64,000 nucleotides of DNA from CALMEC01 sp963777565 (GCA_963777565.1 CAVZQZ010000011.1:57834-121833); one strand, 5' to 3'. Numbered from the stretch's first letter, positions 9,163-18,136 are shown. Notes: generated by a model not told the origin, from the letters alone. Numbers and translations: made by a program.

Positions 9163-10121
9163 TCACCGTCGAATCGATCTCCAAGCGGTACGGGGACTTC
9201 GCCGCGCTCGACGACGTCACCCTCGACGTGGAGTCGGGTTCCCTGACCGCGCTCCTCGGCCCGTCCGGATCGGGCAAGTCGACGCTGCTGCGGGTCATCG
9301 CGGGGCTCGAGGTGCCCGACACCGGGACCGTCGCGCTCGACGGTCGCGACGTCACCGGCGTGCCGCCGCAGGATCGCGGGGTGGGGTTCGTCTTCCAGCA
9401 CTACGCCGCGTTCAAGCACATGACCGTGCGCGAGAACGTCGCGTTCGGGCTCACGATCCGGCGACGCCCCAAGGACGAGATCGCGGCGACGGTCGACCGG
9501 CTGCTCGACGTCGTGGGACTCGCGGGATTCCAGAAGCGCTACCCGTCGCAGCTCTCCGGCGGGCAGCGCCAGCGGATGGCGCTGGCGCGAGCGCTGGCCG
9601 TCGAGCCGAAGGTGCTGCTGCTCGACGAGCCGTTCGGCGCCCTCGATCGCAACGTCCGCACGGAGCTGCGCTCCTGGCTGCGGCGCCTGCACGACGAGGT
9701 GCACGTCACGACGGTGCTCGTGACGCACGACCAAGAGGAGGCGATGGAGCTCGCCGACACCATCGTGCTGCTGAACGCCGGCCGCATCGAGCAGCGCGGC
9801 GCCCCGCGCGACCTGTACGACCGGCCGGCGAGCGACTTCGTGATGGGCTTCCTCGGCCCGGTCGCCCGCGTCGACGGCGGCCTCGTGCGCCCGCACGACG
9901 TCACCGTGCTGCTCGAACCGGACGACGGGGCCGTCGAAGCACAGGTCATCCGGGTCGTCCACCTGGGCTTCGAGGTTCGGATCGAGCTCGAGCTGGGCGA
10001 CGGCGCCCCCGTGACGGTGCAGCTCGCACGTCACGAGGCCGAGACCCTCGAACTCGCCGCCGGCCAGATCGTCTACGTGCGTCCACCCGAGCCCGCCCTC
10101 TTCGTCGCCGAGGGCATCTAA
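9159..10121 (+). CDS. cysA: sulfate ABC transporter ATP-binding protein CysA
   Basis: This cytoplasmic ATPase of the sulfate/thiosulfate importer has 320 residues. Visible motifs are the Walker A GPSGSGKST (about residue 33), the Q-loop QHYAAFKHMTV, the signature LSGGQRQRMALARAL, Walker B VLLLDEPFGALD and the H-loop VTHDQEEA. A C-terminal TOBE-like domain contains the RPHDV motif. GTG 9159 overlaps the cysW stop by 4 nt. The gene ends only 11 bp from the convergent Rrf2 gene, leaving no room for a separate terminator. Confidence 0.94.
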   Translation: MITVESISKRYGDFAALDDVTLDVESGSLTALLGPSGSGKSTLLRVIAGLEVPDTGTVALDGRDVTGVPPQDRGVGFVFQHYAAFKHMTVRENVAFGLTIRRRPKDEIAATVDRLLDVVGLAGFQKRYPSQLSGGQRQRMALARALAVEPKVLLLDEPFGALDRNVRTELRSWLRRLHDEVHVTTVLVTHDQEEAMELADTIVLLNAGRIEQRGAPRDLYDRPASDFVMGFLGPVARVDGGLVRPHDVTVLLEPDDGAVEAQVIRVVHLGFEVRIELELGDGAPVTVQLARHEAETLELAAGQIVYVRPPEPALFVAEGI

Positions 10122-10132
10122 CCGCTGCGCAG

Positions 10133-10591
10133 CTAGCGCGTGGTCCAGGACTCCGGCTCGTCGGCCAGCTTCGAGACGCGCGCCGGCAGCTTGCCCGCTG
10201 CGAGGTCGGCGAGCGTGACCTGCTCCACCACGCTGCGCAGGGCCGTCCTCACGGCGATCCACACGCGCTGCAGCGGGAGGGCCGCTCCATCGTAGGCGGT
10301 GTCCTCCGGGCGTCCGCCGCGCACAGAGGCCAGTGGGCCCTCGACCGCCCGGATGACGTCGGCGACCGTGATCTCCGAAGCGGGCTTGGCGAGCCAGTAC
10401 CCACCGTCGTGGCCGCGCCGGCTCGACACCAGCCCCGCGTGGCGGAGGTCCCCCAGGATGTTCTCGAGGAACTTGACCGGGATCGCCTGAGCCTGAGCGA
10501 TCACCTCGCCCTTGGTCGGGCGTCCCTCGTCCGCGCCGGCGAGCTCGATCGCGGCGCGGACCGCGTAGTCGGCTTTCGCTGAGATCCGCAC
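10133..10591 (-). CDS. Rrf2-family transcriptional regulator lacking cysteines
   Basis: This 152-residue Rrf2 protein has the N-terminal winged helix MRISAKADYAVRAAIELA, the recognition region IPVKFLENILGDLRHAGLVSSRRGHDGGYWLA and the VIRAVEG dimerisation helix. It contains no cysteine at all, so it cannot bind a Fe-S cluster as IscR or NsrR do. This resembles CymR, the cysteine-metabolism repressor. Convergent position beside the sulfate transporter and following the cysteine-dioxygenase operon fits a sulfur-sensing role, which is inference. GTG 10591 is chosen because homology begins there. A 70-bp gap separates it from the upstream acyltransferase gene. Confidence 0.85.
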   Translation of the reverse strand: MRISAKADYAVRAAIELAGADEGRPTKGEVIAQAQAIPVKFLENILGDLRHAGLVSSRRGHDGGYWLAKPASEITVADVIRAVEGPLASVRGGRPEDTAYDGAALPLQRVWIAVRTALRSVVEQVTLADLAAGKLPARVSKLADEPESWTTR

Positions 10592-10661
10592 GGGCGGATC
10601 GTGCCAGATGCGCTCGGGGAACGAGCGCGATCGCCCCCTTGTCGGGGCCCCGCTGGCGCCG

Positions 10662-11483
10662 TCAGGCGGCCCGCATCGGTCGCGCGGGGACTCCGGCCAC
10701 CTTGGCGCCGTCCGGCACGTCGCGGGTGACGACGGCGCCCGACGCGACGAGCGCGCCCCTGCCGACCGTCCGTCCCTCGAGGATCGTAGCGCCCGAACCG
10801 ATGTGGGCACCGTCGCCGATCGTCGCGCCGCCGCCGACGACCGCTCCGGATGCGACGTGCGCGTGGCGACTCACGACGACGTCGTGGCCGATGACCACGC
10901 CGGCGTTGACGAGGGCATTCGCCGCGACAAGGGCCTGGGCGTTCACGACGGCGCCCGCCAGGATCTGCGCCGATCGCTCGACGATCGCCGACGGCGACAC
11001 GACCGCCGACCGGTGCACGATGGGCGGAAGGTCGAGCCCTGCGGCGACCAGGTAGTCGTACAGCGCCCGCCGCGGCACGGTGTCGCCGGCGCTTCCGACT
11101 CCAACGAACGCGGCGTGGCCGGCCGCGACGGCGGCGGCCATGCGAAGCGGGGTAAACGGGCCGATCACCGGTAGCCCGAGCACTACAGATCCCTGGCGGC
11201 GCTCGTCGTCGTCGAACAACTCGATCGGGCGGTGCGAGCCGAACACCGACCGGAGCGCGTCGATCACGCAGCGGGCGTGGCCACCGGCGCCCACGCCGAT
11301 GATCGGGGTGACCCCCGAAGGGGAGACCTGCCGTCCGCCGTGGCGCCCGATGCGAAGGGTCGACGAGCCGGCGGGGTCCGACGCCGGGCGGCTGCGGGCA
11401 CGGCCGGGGGGAATCGGGCTCGGCAGCGGCGTCCCCGGAGTCGCCGGGGTGCGCACGGCGAGGGTGGCGGCCGAGGTCGTCAT
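10662..11483 (-). CDS. NeuD/PglD-like sugar O-acyltransferase (left-handed beta helix)
   Basis: The C-terminal two thirds is a left-handed beta-helix acyltransferase with repeated hexapeptides (such as ASGAVVGGGATIGDGAHIGSGA) and the VVTRDVPDGAKVAGVPARP ending. Before it lies a small Rossmann-like PglD/NeuD N-domain starting IIGVGAGGHARCVIDAL. Such enzymes acetylate amino-sugars or related acceptors using acetyl-CoA; the substrate here is unknown. ATG 11483 gives a 4-nt ATGA overlap with the preceding cysteine dioxygenase gene but adds about 57 low-complexity residues; GTG 11312 is an alternative start right at the domain. Confidence 0.8.
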   Translation of the reverse strand: MTTSAATLAVRTPATPGTPLPSPIPPGRARSRPASDPAGSSTLRIGRHGGRQVSPSGVTPIIGVGAGGHARCVIDALRSVFGSHRPIELFDDDERRQGSVVLGLPVIGPFTPLRMAAAVAAGHAAFVGVGSAGDTVPRRALYDYLVAAGLDLPPIVHRSAVVSPSAIVERSAQILAGAVVNAQALVAANALVNAGVVIGHDVVVSRHAHVASGAVVGGGATIGDGAHIGSGATILEGRTVGRGALVASGAVVTRDVPDGAKVAGVPARPMRAA

Positions 11484-12022
11484 GGCACTGCCACCGGCGC
11501 CTGAGTCGCGTGGGAGCGGACGCTGGCGCGTGCGGCGAGGGTCGTGTCCGCCCCGACGGTGACGCGCTCCAGGATCCCGCCGGGGCCGACCTCGTACGCG
11601 CCCATCTCGTGGAGCGGCGGCGAGTAGGCGTGAACGGAGACGGCGGGCGGTCCGCCGGCGTGCCTCACCCGGTGAACATGCGTCGCGGGGACGCCCACCG
11701 CCGGGCGGCCTGGCTGCAGCCTTCGAACCATCGGCAGCGCTCCGATCCAGAGGCGCTCCTCGACCAGGCGACCCCGTGCGACGCCGATCGCGGCCGACGA
11801 TCCCCCGTGGTCGTGAAAGCCGGTGTCGTGGCCCACGCCCCAGGAGATGACCCAGATCTCGAGCCGTGCGTCGCGCGCGAGGATCCGGCAGACGCGCTCG
11901 TCACCGGCGACCTCCACCAGGGGCTCCCATTCCGACGGCCGGTCGATGACCGACTCGACCATCCGCTCGAGCTCCTCGGTGGGCACGATTCCGGGTGTCG
12001 CGATCTCGATTGCGCTGCTCAT
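11480..12022 (-). CDS. cysteine dioxygenase-like cupin
   Basis: This 180-residue protein resembles type I cysteine dioxygenase, the non-heme iron enzyme that oxidises cysteine to cysteine sulfinate. The cupin metal motifs are visible: FHDHGGSSAA (His70 and His72) and THVHRVRH (His115 or His117). ATG 12022 is preferred over the upstream ATG because it makes a 4-nt ATGA overlap with the amidohydrolase stop and has GGAGG just upstream. It is the middle gene of a tightly coupled three-gene set. Other thiol dioxygenases (3-mercaptopropionate type) remain possible. Confidence 0.82.
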   Translation of the reverse strand: MSSAIEIATPGIVPTEELERMVESVIDRPSEWEPLVEVAGDERVCRILARDARLEIWVISWGVGHDTGFHDHGGSSAAIGVARGRLVEERLWIGALPMVRRLQPGRPAVGVPATHVHRVRHAGGPPAVSVHAYSPPLHEMGAYEVGPGGILERVTVGADTTLAARASVRSHATQAPVAVP

Positions 12023-12990
12023 GAGGCCTCCGTCCATCCAAGAAGTCGGGCGGGATTCCCCCGCGTGGTTGCGATTGCGCCGGGGCGGTCGACGGCATTC
12101 GGCGGGTCGACAACCGGCCGGTCCGATCCATGGACCAGTGCGCCGGGTCCGACCACCTCCGACACCTGGCCGATTGCCCGCGGCCCGTATGACGAGGTGT
12201 CGTAGAACAGCGTTTCGTTCGGCGTGTCCTCAGGCCCGCCTCGGGCGACCCGCCGCTCGGCATGAAGCGGCGCCAGTCCCGCGAGCAGCGCGAAGCACAC
12301 GCGCAGGTCGGGATGCACACGGCGACCCAGGGCGAGCCACAGGTGCCAGGCCGCATGCATCTGCGTCACGTACGCGGTGAGCGGCGACCACCATGAGGGG
12401 AGCTGCCGGTCGACGATGCCCGCCGGGTGCCACGGGGCCGGACCCGGATGCACGAAGAGCGGCGCGTCGTGGCGCTCGAGCGTCTCCAAGAGCCCCGAGA
12501 GGCGCTCGAGGCCGCGGCGGTCGGCGAGGGCGGCGGCCGGCACGCACAGTCCGACGAAACCCTCGTCGAGACGGTCGCCGAGCTCGTCGGCGTCGGGGGC
12601 CTGAAGCGAAGCCGTCGCCCAGCCGCGGAATGGGGTGGGCAGCGCGCGCACGCCCTCGTGATACGCACGCAGGAGCGGCGCGGCCTCGCCCGGCGGCAGC
12701 GCCTCGATCCCGATTGGCGCCGATGGGGCGATGACGGCGCCGTCGAATCCTTCGACCCGGGCGAGCAGGGCGCGCCGCTCCGGATCGTGGTCGGCGAGGT
12801 CGACGGGCGCGTCCGGCTCTGCCGCGAGCTGGATCACCCAGCCCTCGGCGCCGCGGCGAAGGCGCGGCAGGCTCCGGCGGCCGGCCAGCGCCGACAGGAG
12901 CTCCTGCGGCCACAGGTGCTGGTGGATGTCGAGCACCGCGGTCGAAGTTCCCCGATCGATCGTGCGCTTTGGTGTTGCGGTCCCTGCCAT
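12019..12990 (-). CDS. amidohydrolase-family (amidohydrolase 2) protein
   Basis: This 323-residue TIM-barrel metal hydrolase has the N-terminal metal motif HQH (His23, His25), a strand-end histidine in PLFVHPGP, and the C-terminal GSDRPV aspartate. This pattern belongs to the amidohydrolase 2 / ACMS decarboxylase-like family of hydrolases and decarboxylases. The substrate cannot be told from sequence. It heads the minus-strand operon with cysteine dioxygenase and the acyltransferase, so a role in thiol or cysteine-derivative breakdown is plausible but inferred. GTG 12936, just before LDIHQH, is an alternative start. Confidence 0.78.
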   Translation of the reverse strand: MAGTATPKRTIDRGTSTAVLDIHQHLWPQELLSALAGRRSLPRLRRGAEGWVIQLAAEPDAPVDLADHDPERRALLARVEGFDGAVIAPSAPIGIEALPPGEAAPLLRAYHEGVRALPTPFRGWATASLQAPDADELGDRLDEGFVGLCVPAAALADRRGLERLSGLLETLERHDAPLFVHPGPAPWHPAGIVDRQLPSWWSPLTAYVTQMHAAWHLWLALGRRVHPDLRVCFALLAGLAPLHAERRVARGGPEDTPNETLFYDTSSYGPRAIGQVSEVVGPGALVHGSDRPVVDPPNAVDRPGAIATTRGNPARLLGWTEAS

Positions 12991-13343
12991 CGGTCGGCTC
13001 CAGGCCCCCAGGTCGCGTTCTCGACGCGCCGGATCCCGGCGAAGGGGGGCGTGGGACCCGGCGCGGGGTACCCCGGGCTCAGGCTGCCACGGCCAGGGCC
13101 GGGGTGGGCAGACAGCCCATACACCCCATGCTGCGACGCGCCGGCAAACGCCCCGGCAGACGCGGTCGCCCCGTGGCAGGCTCGAGGACCCCCGGCGCGG
13201 GCGAGGCGCCGGGGGCTCGAGGATCAGATTTCTGAATCACCGTCATCACTGGACGGCATTGCACCAGACAAAGACCACATTGTCAAGTGAATTAGTAGAG
13301 ATATGCCGGACGGACCCGGTCCGCGGCGTCGCTCAGCGCACGT
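12991..13343. other. intergenic region with a strong inverted repeat
   Basis: I see no convincing gene here. The main structure is a long inverted repeat at 13181-13221: CTCGAG, then CCCCCGGCGC pairing with GCGCCGGGGG, then CTCGAG again. It lies downstream of the minus-strand flavin-type gene ending at 13344 and upstream of the amidohydrolase, so it could terminate the former, although no T-run follows on either strand. A smaller palindrome TCAGATTTCTGA (13224-13235) adjoins it. The promoter of the amidohydrolase operon should be in this interval but no hexamers stand out. Confidence 0.5.
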
Positions 13344-13775
13344 TCAGCCCTGCGAGAAGTCCCAGGACTCCATCTCGTCGGCGTGCAGCACGAGGGTCAC
13401 GTGCTCGCCGGGGGCACTGGCGACGCGTTCACCGAACCGGGGGCCCATCTGCGGCCCGAGATACTTCACGGCGAGATCGACCACGAGCTTCTTCGAGTCA
13501 AGGACGTCGTCGCCGACGGCCTCGGCCCGGCCGCTGACGGTCACGCCCTTGTAGGGCACCGTGTCCTTGTCGACCGTGAGCGAGTACTTGCCCGTCTCGC
13601 TGATGTTGCGTGCCTTGCGACTCTCGGCCATCGTGTGGACGAGAAGTCGATCCCCGTCGACCGCATACCAGATCGGCTTGACGTGGGGATCGCCGCCTGC
13701 GGAGACGGTGGCGAGTCGTCCGATCCGCACCTCCTCCGCGGCGAATGCGAGAACCTGCTCCTTCGACCAGCTCAT
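13344..13775 (-). CDS. pyridoxamine 5'-phosphate oxidase-like flavin/F420-binding protein
   Basis: This 143-residue single-domain split-barrel protein of the PNPOx-like superfamily shows IGRLATVSAGGDPHVKPIWYAVDGDRLLVHT, the KARNISETGKYSLTVD strand and PYKGVTVSGRAE. Actinobacterial members often use F420 or FMN, and the cofactor is not decidable here. ATG 13775 is chosen because GGGAGG lies 6 nt upstream; a longer reading from 13808 has no such site. The gene stands alone, divergent from dnaJ, with about 90 bp between them. Confidence 0.85.
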   Translation of the reverse strand: MSWSKEQVLAFAAEEVRIGRLATVSAGGDPHVKPIWYAVDGDRLLVHTMAESRKARNISETGKYSLTVDKDTVPYKGVTVSGRAEAVGDDVLDSKKLVVDLAVKYLGPQMGPRFGERVASAPGEHVTLVLHADEMESWDFSQG

Positions 13776-13867
13776 GGCGCGCCTCCCGACGACTGTCGAC
13801 TCACGCACGATAATCCGCTCGCGGCCGGGACGGGGCGGGAAGCGGCGTTGCTAACCTCTTTCGGCCC

Positions 13868-14983
13868 ATGTCGACCACCAGCCGCGACTACTACGAGATC
13901 CTCGGCGTGCCTCGCGACGCCGACGACGAGACGATCAAGAAGGCGTTCCGCCGGCTGGCGCGTGAGCTCCACCCCGACGTCAACCCCGACGACCCGACCG
14001 CGGAGGAGCGCTTCAAGGAGGTCGCCGAGGCCTACAAGGTGCTGAGCGAGCCGGAGACGCGCCAGGTCTACGACCGCCACGGACACGCCGGCCTGCGCGG
14101 CGCCGCCGGTCCCGATTTCGGCGACTTCGGCTCCTTCCAGGACATCTTCGACGCGTTCTTCGGCGGAACGGGCATGTTCGGAGGGCGCACCGGAGGGCTG
14201 CGGCGCCAGGCGGGAGACGACCATCTCGTCGCCACCCAGATCACCTTCGTCGAGTCCGCGCTCGGGGTCACCAAGGACGTCGACGTCACGCTCATCCGCG
14301 ACTGCCTGACCTGCGAGGGCTCCGGCGGCGCTCCCGGCACGACGCTCGAGCGCTGCAGCCGGTGCAACGGCGAGGGGGAGATCCGACAGGTCGCCCGCGG
14401 GCCGTTCGGGCAGTTCGTTCGCGCGAGCATCTGCTCGGAGTGCAACGGCGAGGGGCAGCGCCCGAAGGAGCGGTGCCCCGAATGCCGTGGCGCCCGGCGC
14501 ACGCGTCAGCGGTCCAAGGTCTCGGTCGAGATCCCCGGGGGCATCGCCGACGGCCAGCGGATCCGGATGCCCGGCAAGGCGCACTCCGGCGACCCGGGTG
14601 CCCCGGCCGGCGACCTTTACATCGAGGTCGCGGTGGCCGACGATCCACGCTTCGAGCGGGACGGCCTGGACATCCTCACCAAGGTGACCATTCCGGTCGC
14701 CCAGGCGATGACCGGGGTCACGGTCACCGTCCCGACCGTCGGCGGCGACGCCGAGATCACCTTTCCGCCCGGAACCCAGCCCTACGCCGAAGAGGTGATG
14801 CGCGGCAAGGGGTTCCCGGTCATCCAGGGCCATGGGCGCGGCGACCAGCGGGTCATCGTCGAGATCACCGTTCCCAAGGTCACCAGCGCCGAGGGCCGCG
14901 AGCTCCTCGATCGGCTCGCCGAGCACAGCCAGACGGAAGGCGAGAAGCGACGCCGTGGTCGCCTCCGAAGAGCACGCCGCTGA
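13868..14983 (+). CDS. dnaJ: chaperone protein DnaJ
   Basis: This is the Hsp40 co-chaperone of DnaK. The J-domain is at residues 5-70 with the HPD motif at 35-37, followed by a Gly/Phe-rich linker, then the zinc-binding region with four CxxCxG-type repeats (CLTCEGSG, CSRCNGEG, CSECNGEG and the degenerate CPECRGAR), and the two C-terminal substrate-binding barrels. At 371 residues it has the usual length. It heads a long plus-strand operon and its 3' end overlaps prmA by 29 nt. dnaK and grpE are not in the window. Confidence 0.95.
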   Translation: MSTTSRDYYEILGVPRDADDETIKKAFRRLARELHPDVNPDDPTAEERFKEVAEAYKVLSEPETRQVYDRHGHAGLRGAAGPDFGDFGSFQDIFDAFFGGTGMFGGRTGGLRRQAGDDHLVATQITFVESALGVTKDVDVTLIRDCLTCEGSGGAPGTTLERCSRCNGEGEIRQVARGPFGQFVRASICSECNGEGQRPKERCPECRGARRTRQRSKVSVEIPGGIADGQRIRMPGKAHSGDPGAPAGDLYIEVAVADDPRFERDGLDILTKVTIPVAQAMTGVTVTVPTVGGDAEITFPPGTQPYAEEVMRGKGFPVIQGHGRGDQRVIVEITVPKVTSAEGRELLDRLAEHSQTEGEKRRRGRLRRARR

Positions 14984-15797
14984 TCTCCAGCGTCTGACCG
15001 TCTCGGTCGCGGCGGACGCGGTGGACATGCTCCTGGGTGAGCTGTGGGAGCTGGCACCGCACGGGTGGCGGGAGCACGACCCCGTCGGCGAGGAGGTCGC
15101 CGTCGACGTTTGGGTACCGGCCGCCGATCCGGCAGCGGCGCTCCGACTGGCCGACGATCTCGGGCGTCGCGGCGTGCCCGCCCGCGTCACGAGCGTGCCC
15201 GAGGGCAATGAATGGCGCGACGGGCTGCGGCGCCATCATCAGCCCGTCGAGGTGGGTGGGGGCATCCTCGTGCGCCCGGCGTGGACCGAGCCGCGGGAGG
15301 GCCTCGTGGACATCGTGATCGATCCGGGCATGGCGTTCGGGACCGGCCAGCACGCCACGACGCGCGGATGCCTCGCCCTGATGATCGACGTCGCGCCGGG
15401 CAGCCTGCTCGACGTCGGATGCGGATCCGGCGTGCTCGCGATCGCCGCGAGAAAACTCGGGCACGATCCCGTGTGGGCGATCGACAACGATCCGCTCGCC
15501 ATCGCGGCGACGGTGCGAAACGCCCGCGTCAACGGCGTCGATCTCCGCGTCTTCGAGCGAGTCGCCGAACGCGACCCCATGCCGCGCGTCGACACCGTGG
15601 TGGCGAACATCACGGCGACACATGTCGCGGGTCTGGCCGCTTCCCTGGGGCGGCCGCTGCCTGGCCGAGCGGTGCTGTCCGGGTTCCGGCCGGCCGAGGC
15701 CGCCGGTGTGATCGGCGCCTGGAAAGCCGCCGGCTTCGCCGTGACCCGTCGCATCGACGACGACGATTGGACGGCGCTCCTCGTGAGCCGGGCGTGA
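14955..15797 (+). CDS. prmA: ribosomal protein L11 methyltransferase
   Basis: PrmA is a SAM-dependent enzyme that methylates ribosomal protein L11. The 280-residue product has an N-terminal L11-binding domain (LTVSVAADAVDMLLGELWELAPHG), the DPGMAFGTGQHATTRGCL motif, the SAM-binding LLDVGCGSGVLAIAA loop and the catalytic VVANITA stretch. GTG 14955 is chosen because homology starts at VVASEEHAADLQR; this places the start inside the end of dnaJ. The stop overlaps the rsmE GTG by 4 nt. Confidence 0.9.
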   Translation: MVASEEHAADLQRLTVSVAADAVDMLLGELWELAPHGWREHDPVGEEVAVDVWVPAADPAAALRLADDLGRRGVPARVTSVPEGNEWRDGLRRHHQPVEVGGGILVRPAWTEPREGLVDIVIDPGMAFGTGQHATTRGCLALMIDVAPGSLLDVGCGSGVLAIAARKLGHDPVWAIDNDPLAIAATVRNARVNGVDLRVFERVAERDPMPRVDTVVANITATHVAGLAASLGRPLPGRAVLSGFRPAEAAGVIGAWKAAGFAVTRRIDDDDWTALLVSRA

Positions 15798-16540
15798 CGA
15801 GCCACACGTTCCGGTACGTGGCCGCCGGAACCGTCGTGGCCGGCGGCGCGGTCGAGCTGACCGGCGCCGACACCCACCACCTCGTGCGGGTCGTGCGGCG
15901 CGGGCGGGGCGACCCGGTCGAGGTCATCGACGAGGCGGGGCGGATCTGGCCGGCCGTGGTGGACGAGCTCGGGCCCCCGGCCCTGGTCCGGGTTGCACAG
16001 GCGCCGCGACCCGGACCGCCGTCCGTTCCGCTGGATCTCTACGTCGGCCTCCTCGACTGGGGCCGTCTCGACCTGGTCGTCGAGAAGTGCACGGAGCTCG
16101 GCGTCGACCGCATCGTGGTCTTCACGTCCGAACGCGGACGGCGTCGTGGTGACCAGGAGGCCTTCGACCGCAGGGTGGAGCGTCTGGACCGGCTCGCAGA
16201 GGCCGCCGCGCGGCAGTGCGGGCGCGGGTCGGGGACGCACGTGAGCGGCTTGGTACCGTTTTCCACGATGATTGACGACCTCGATCCGCATCGAACATTC
16301 CTCGTCGACAGTCGCGGGAGCACCGGGCTGGGCGAGGCGGTGCGCGCCCGACCTCAGGCGCGCGTTGGCATCGTCGTGGGGCCCGACGCCGGGTTCTCCG
16401 ACGCCGAGGTTGCGCACGCGGCCGCGCGTGGAGTGCCCGTCTGCCGCCTCGGCGACGCGACCCTTCGGGCCGAGACCGCCGCGCTGACCGCGTCCGCCGT
16501 CGTGGCGGACGCTCTCGGCTTACTCGGAGCCGCGTCGTGA
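15794..16540 (+). CDS. rsmE: 16S rRNA (uracil1498-N3)-methyltransferase RsmE
   Basis: This is a 248-residue SPOUT-class RNA methyltransferase. The N-terminal PUA-like part (HTFRYVAAG...ADTHHLVRVVRRGRGD) is followed by the knotted SAM-binding domain with the conserved EKCTELGVDRI, the IVVGPDAGFSDAEV loop and LGDATLRAETAALTA. The domain order and length are those of RsmE. GTG 15794 overlaps prmA by 4 nt; the order prmA-rsmE-mtaB after dnaJ is a common conserved arrangement. Confidence 0.92.
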   Translation: MTSHTFRYVAAGTVVAGGAVELTGADTHHLVRVVRRGRGDPVEVIDEAGRIWPAVVDELGPPALVRVAQAPRPGPPSVPLDLYVGLLDWGRLDLVVEKCTELGVDRIVVFTSERGRRRGDQEAFDRRVERLDRLAEAAARQCGRGSGTHVSGLVPFSTMIDDLDPHRTFLVDSRGSTGLGEAVRARPQARVGIVVGPDAGFSDAEVAHAAARGVPVCRLGDATLRAETAALTASAVVADALGLLGAAS

Positions 16541-17799
16541 GCACGTTCTCCGTGCGCTTCCTGGGGTGCAAGGTCAGCCAGGCCGATGCGATGCTCATCC
16601 GCGACGCGCTCCGCGACGCCGGTCACACGGAGGCCGAGCCCGACGCCGCCGAGGTGCACGTCATCAACACCTGCGCGCTCACGCTGGAGGCCGAGCGCAA
16701 GAGCCGCCAGCAGGTCAACCGCGCATCGCGCGTGGCGGCGCGCACATTCGTCACCGGGTGCGCGGCGAACCTGAACCGCGACCAGTTCGCCGGGGCGGCG
16801 GTCACGGTCGTCAACGGGTCCGCCGACCGGGTGGCGGTCGAGATCGTCGCCGGCCTCGGCCCGGCAGCGCCGCTGGCGTGCCACGACGAGGCGCGACCCG
16901 CGGGACGCACGCGCGCGTTCGTGAAGGTCCAGAACGGCTGCGACCAGCGATGCGCGTTCTGCATCATCCCGAGCACGCGCGGCGGCGCCGAGAGCCGCGC
17001 GCACGAGGCGATCCTGCGGGACGCGCGGAGGCGGCTCGAGGACGGGCACCCGGAGCTGGTGCTCACCGGCATCAACATCGGCACATGGCGGGATCCCTCC
17101 GGCAGGGCGGACCTGGCCGAGCTCGTGCGGGAGGTCGGGCGGCTCGACGGCCTTGCCCGGCTTCGCATCTCGTCGATCGAGCCGGGGGACGTGACGCCGC
17201 GACTCGTCGAGGCCATGGTCGACACTCCGACCGTCGCCCGCCACCTGCACATCCCGCTGCAGTCGGCCGACCCGGCCGTGCTGGCAGACATGGGCCGGTC
17301 CTACACCGTCGAGCGCTACCGGCAGGCGGTGGCGTGGGCCCGCGACGGCCTGGCCGACCTCAACGTCACGACCGACGTGATCGTGGGATTCCCGACCGAG
17401 ACCGACCCGGCGTTCGCCCGCACCGTGGAGCTCGCACGTGAGCTGGCGTTCGGGAAGATCCACGTGTTCGCCTACTCGCCACGCCCGGGGACGCGCGCCG
17501 ACGCGCTCGGCGACCTCGTCGCGCCCGACGCGAAGGCGGCACGCAGCCGCGAGCTGCGTGACCTCTCGGACCGGCTCGGCGCCGAGCACCGCCACCGGCG
17601 GCTGGGAAGCCGGGACGACGTGCTGATCGAAAAGCCGCTTCCGGACGGCACGCTCACGGGCTACGGCTCGGACTACACGCGGTTCGTGCTGGCCGCGGGG
17701 GCCGGCGCGCCCGGAGCGCTCGTGCCCGTGCTGGTCGACTCGATCATCGGCGATCACCTCCGCGGCATCCCAAGCGACCTGGAGGGCGCCCGTGGCTGA
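16537..17799 (+). CDS. mtaB: tRNA t6A37 methylthiotransferase MtaB
   Basis: This radical SAM enzyme adds a methylthio group to N6-threonylcarbamoyladenosine at tRNA position 37. The 420-residue product has the UPF0004 N-domain (FLGCKVSQADAM, VINTCALT, VTGCAA, supplying three cluster cysteines), the radical SAM motif CDQRCAFC, the IPSTRGG stretch and SSIEPGDVT. These match MtaB rather than MiaB. The C-terminal TRAM-like domain reads LTGYGSDYTRFVL. GTG 16537 overlaps rsmE by 4 nt, and its stop overlaps the HIT gene by 8 nt. Confidence 0.91.
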   Translation: MSTFSVRFLGCKVSQADAMLIRDALRDAGHTEAEPDAAEVHVINTCALTLEAERKSRQQVNRASRVAARTFVTGCAANLNRDQFAGAAVTVVNGSADRVAVEIVAGLGPAAPLACHDEARPAGRTRAFVKVQNGCDQRCAFCIIPSTRGGAESRAHEAILRDARRRLEDGHPELVLTGINIGTWRDPSGRADLAELVREVGRLDGLARLRISSIEPGDVTPRLVEAMVDTPTVARHLHIPLQSADPAVLADMGRSYTVERYRQAVAWARDGLADLNVTTDVIVGFPTETDPAFARTVELARELAFGKIHVFAYSPRPGTRADALGDLVAPDAKAARSRELRDLSDRLGAEHRHRRLGSRDDVLIEKPLPDGTLTGYGSDYTRFVLAAGAGAPGALVPVLVDSIIGDHLRGIPSDLEGARG

Positions 17800-18136
17800 C
17801 GGGTGCATCTTCTGCGCGATCGTCGCGGGCGACATCCCCGCCGACGTCGTGCACCGCGCGGACGGGTTCCTCGCGTTCCGCGACGTCGCCCCGAAGGCGC
17901 CGACCCACCTGCTGGTGATCCCGGAGCGCCACGTCTCGTCCATGAGCGACGTCGGCGGGCTCACCGCCGAGGAGCGCTCCGAGATGCTGCTCTTCATCGC
18001 CGAGGTCGCGCGACTCGCCGGGCTCGAAACCGGGGGCTACCGGGTGACCACCAACCACGGCGCGCATGCGCTGCAGAGCGTCTTCCATCTGCACTGGCAT
18101 GTGCTCGGCGGGGCGACCCTGTCACAATCAATGTGA
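17792..18136 (+). CDS. HIT-family nucleotide hydrolase
   Basis: This is a 114-residue histidine-triad protein (Hint/HinT group), which hydrolyses phosphoramidate bonds of nucleotides. The catalytic triad is seen in FHLHWHVLGG near the C-terminus; the N-terminal CIFCAIVAGDIPADVV and PKAPTHLLVIPERHV stretches are typical of the family. GTG 17792 overlaps mtaB by 8 nt; the TGA shares a base with the phoH ATG. Confidence 0.92.
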   Translation: MADGCIFCAIVAGDIPADVVHRADGFLAFRDVAPKAPTHLLVIPERHVSSMSDVGGLTAEERSEMLLFIAEVARLAGLETGGYRVTTNHGAHALQSVFHLHWHVLGGATLSQSM

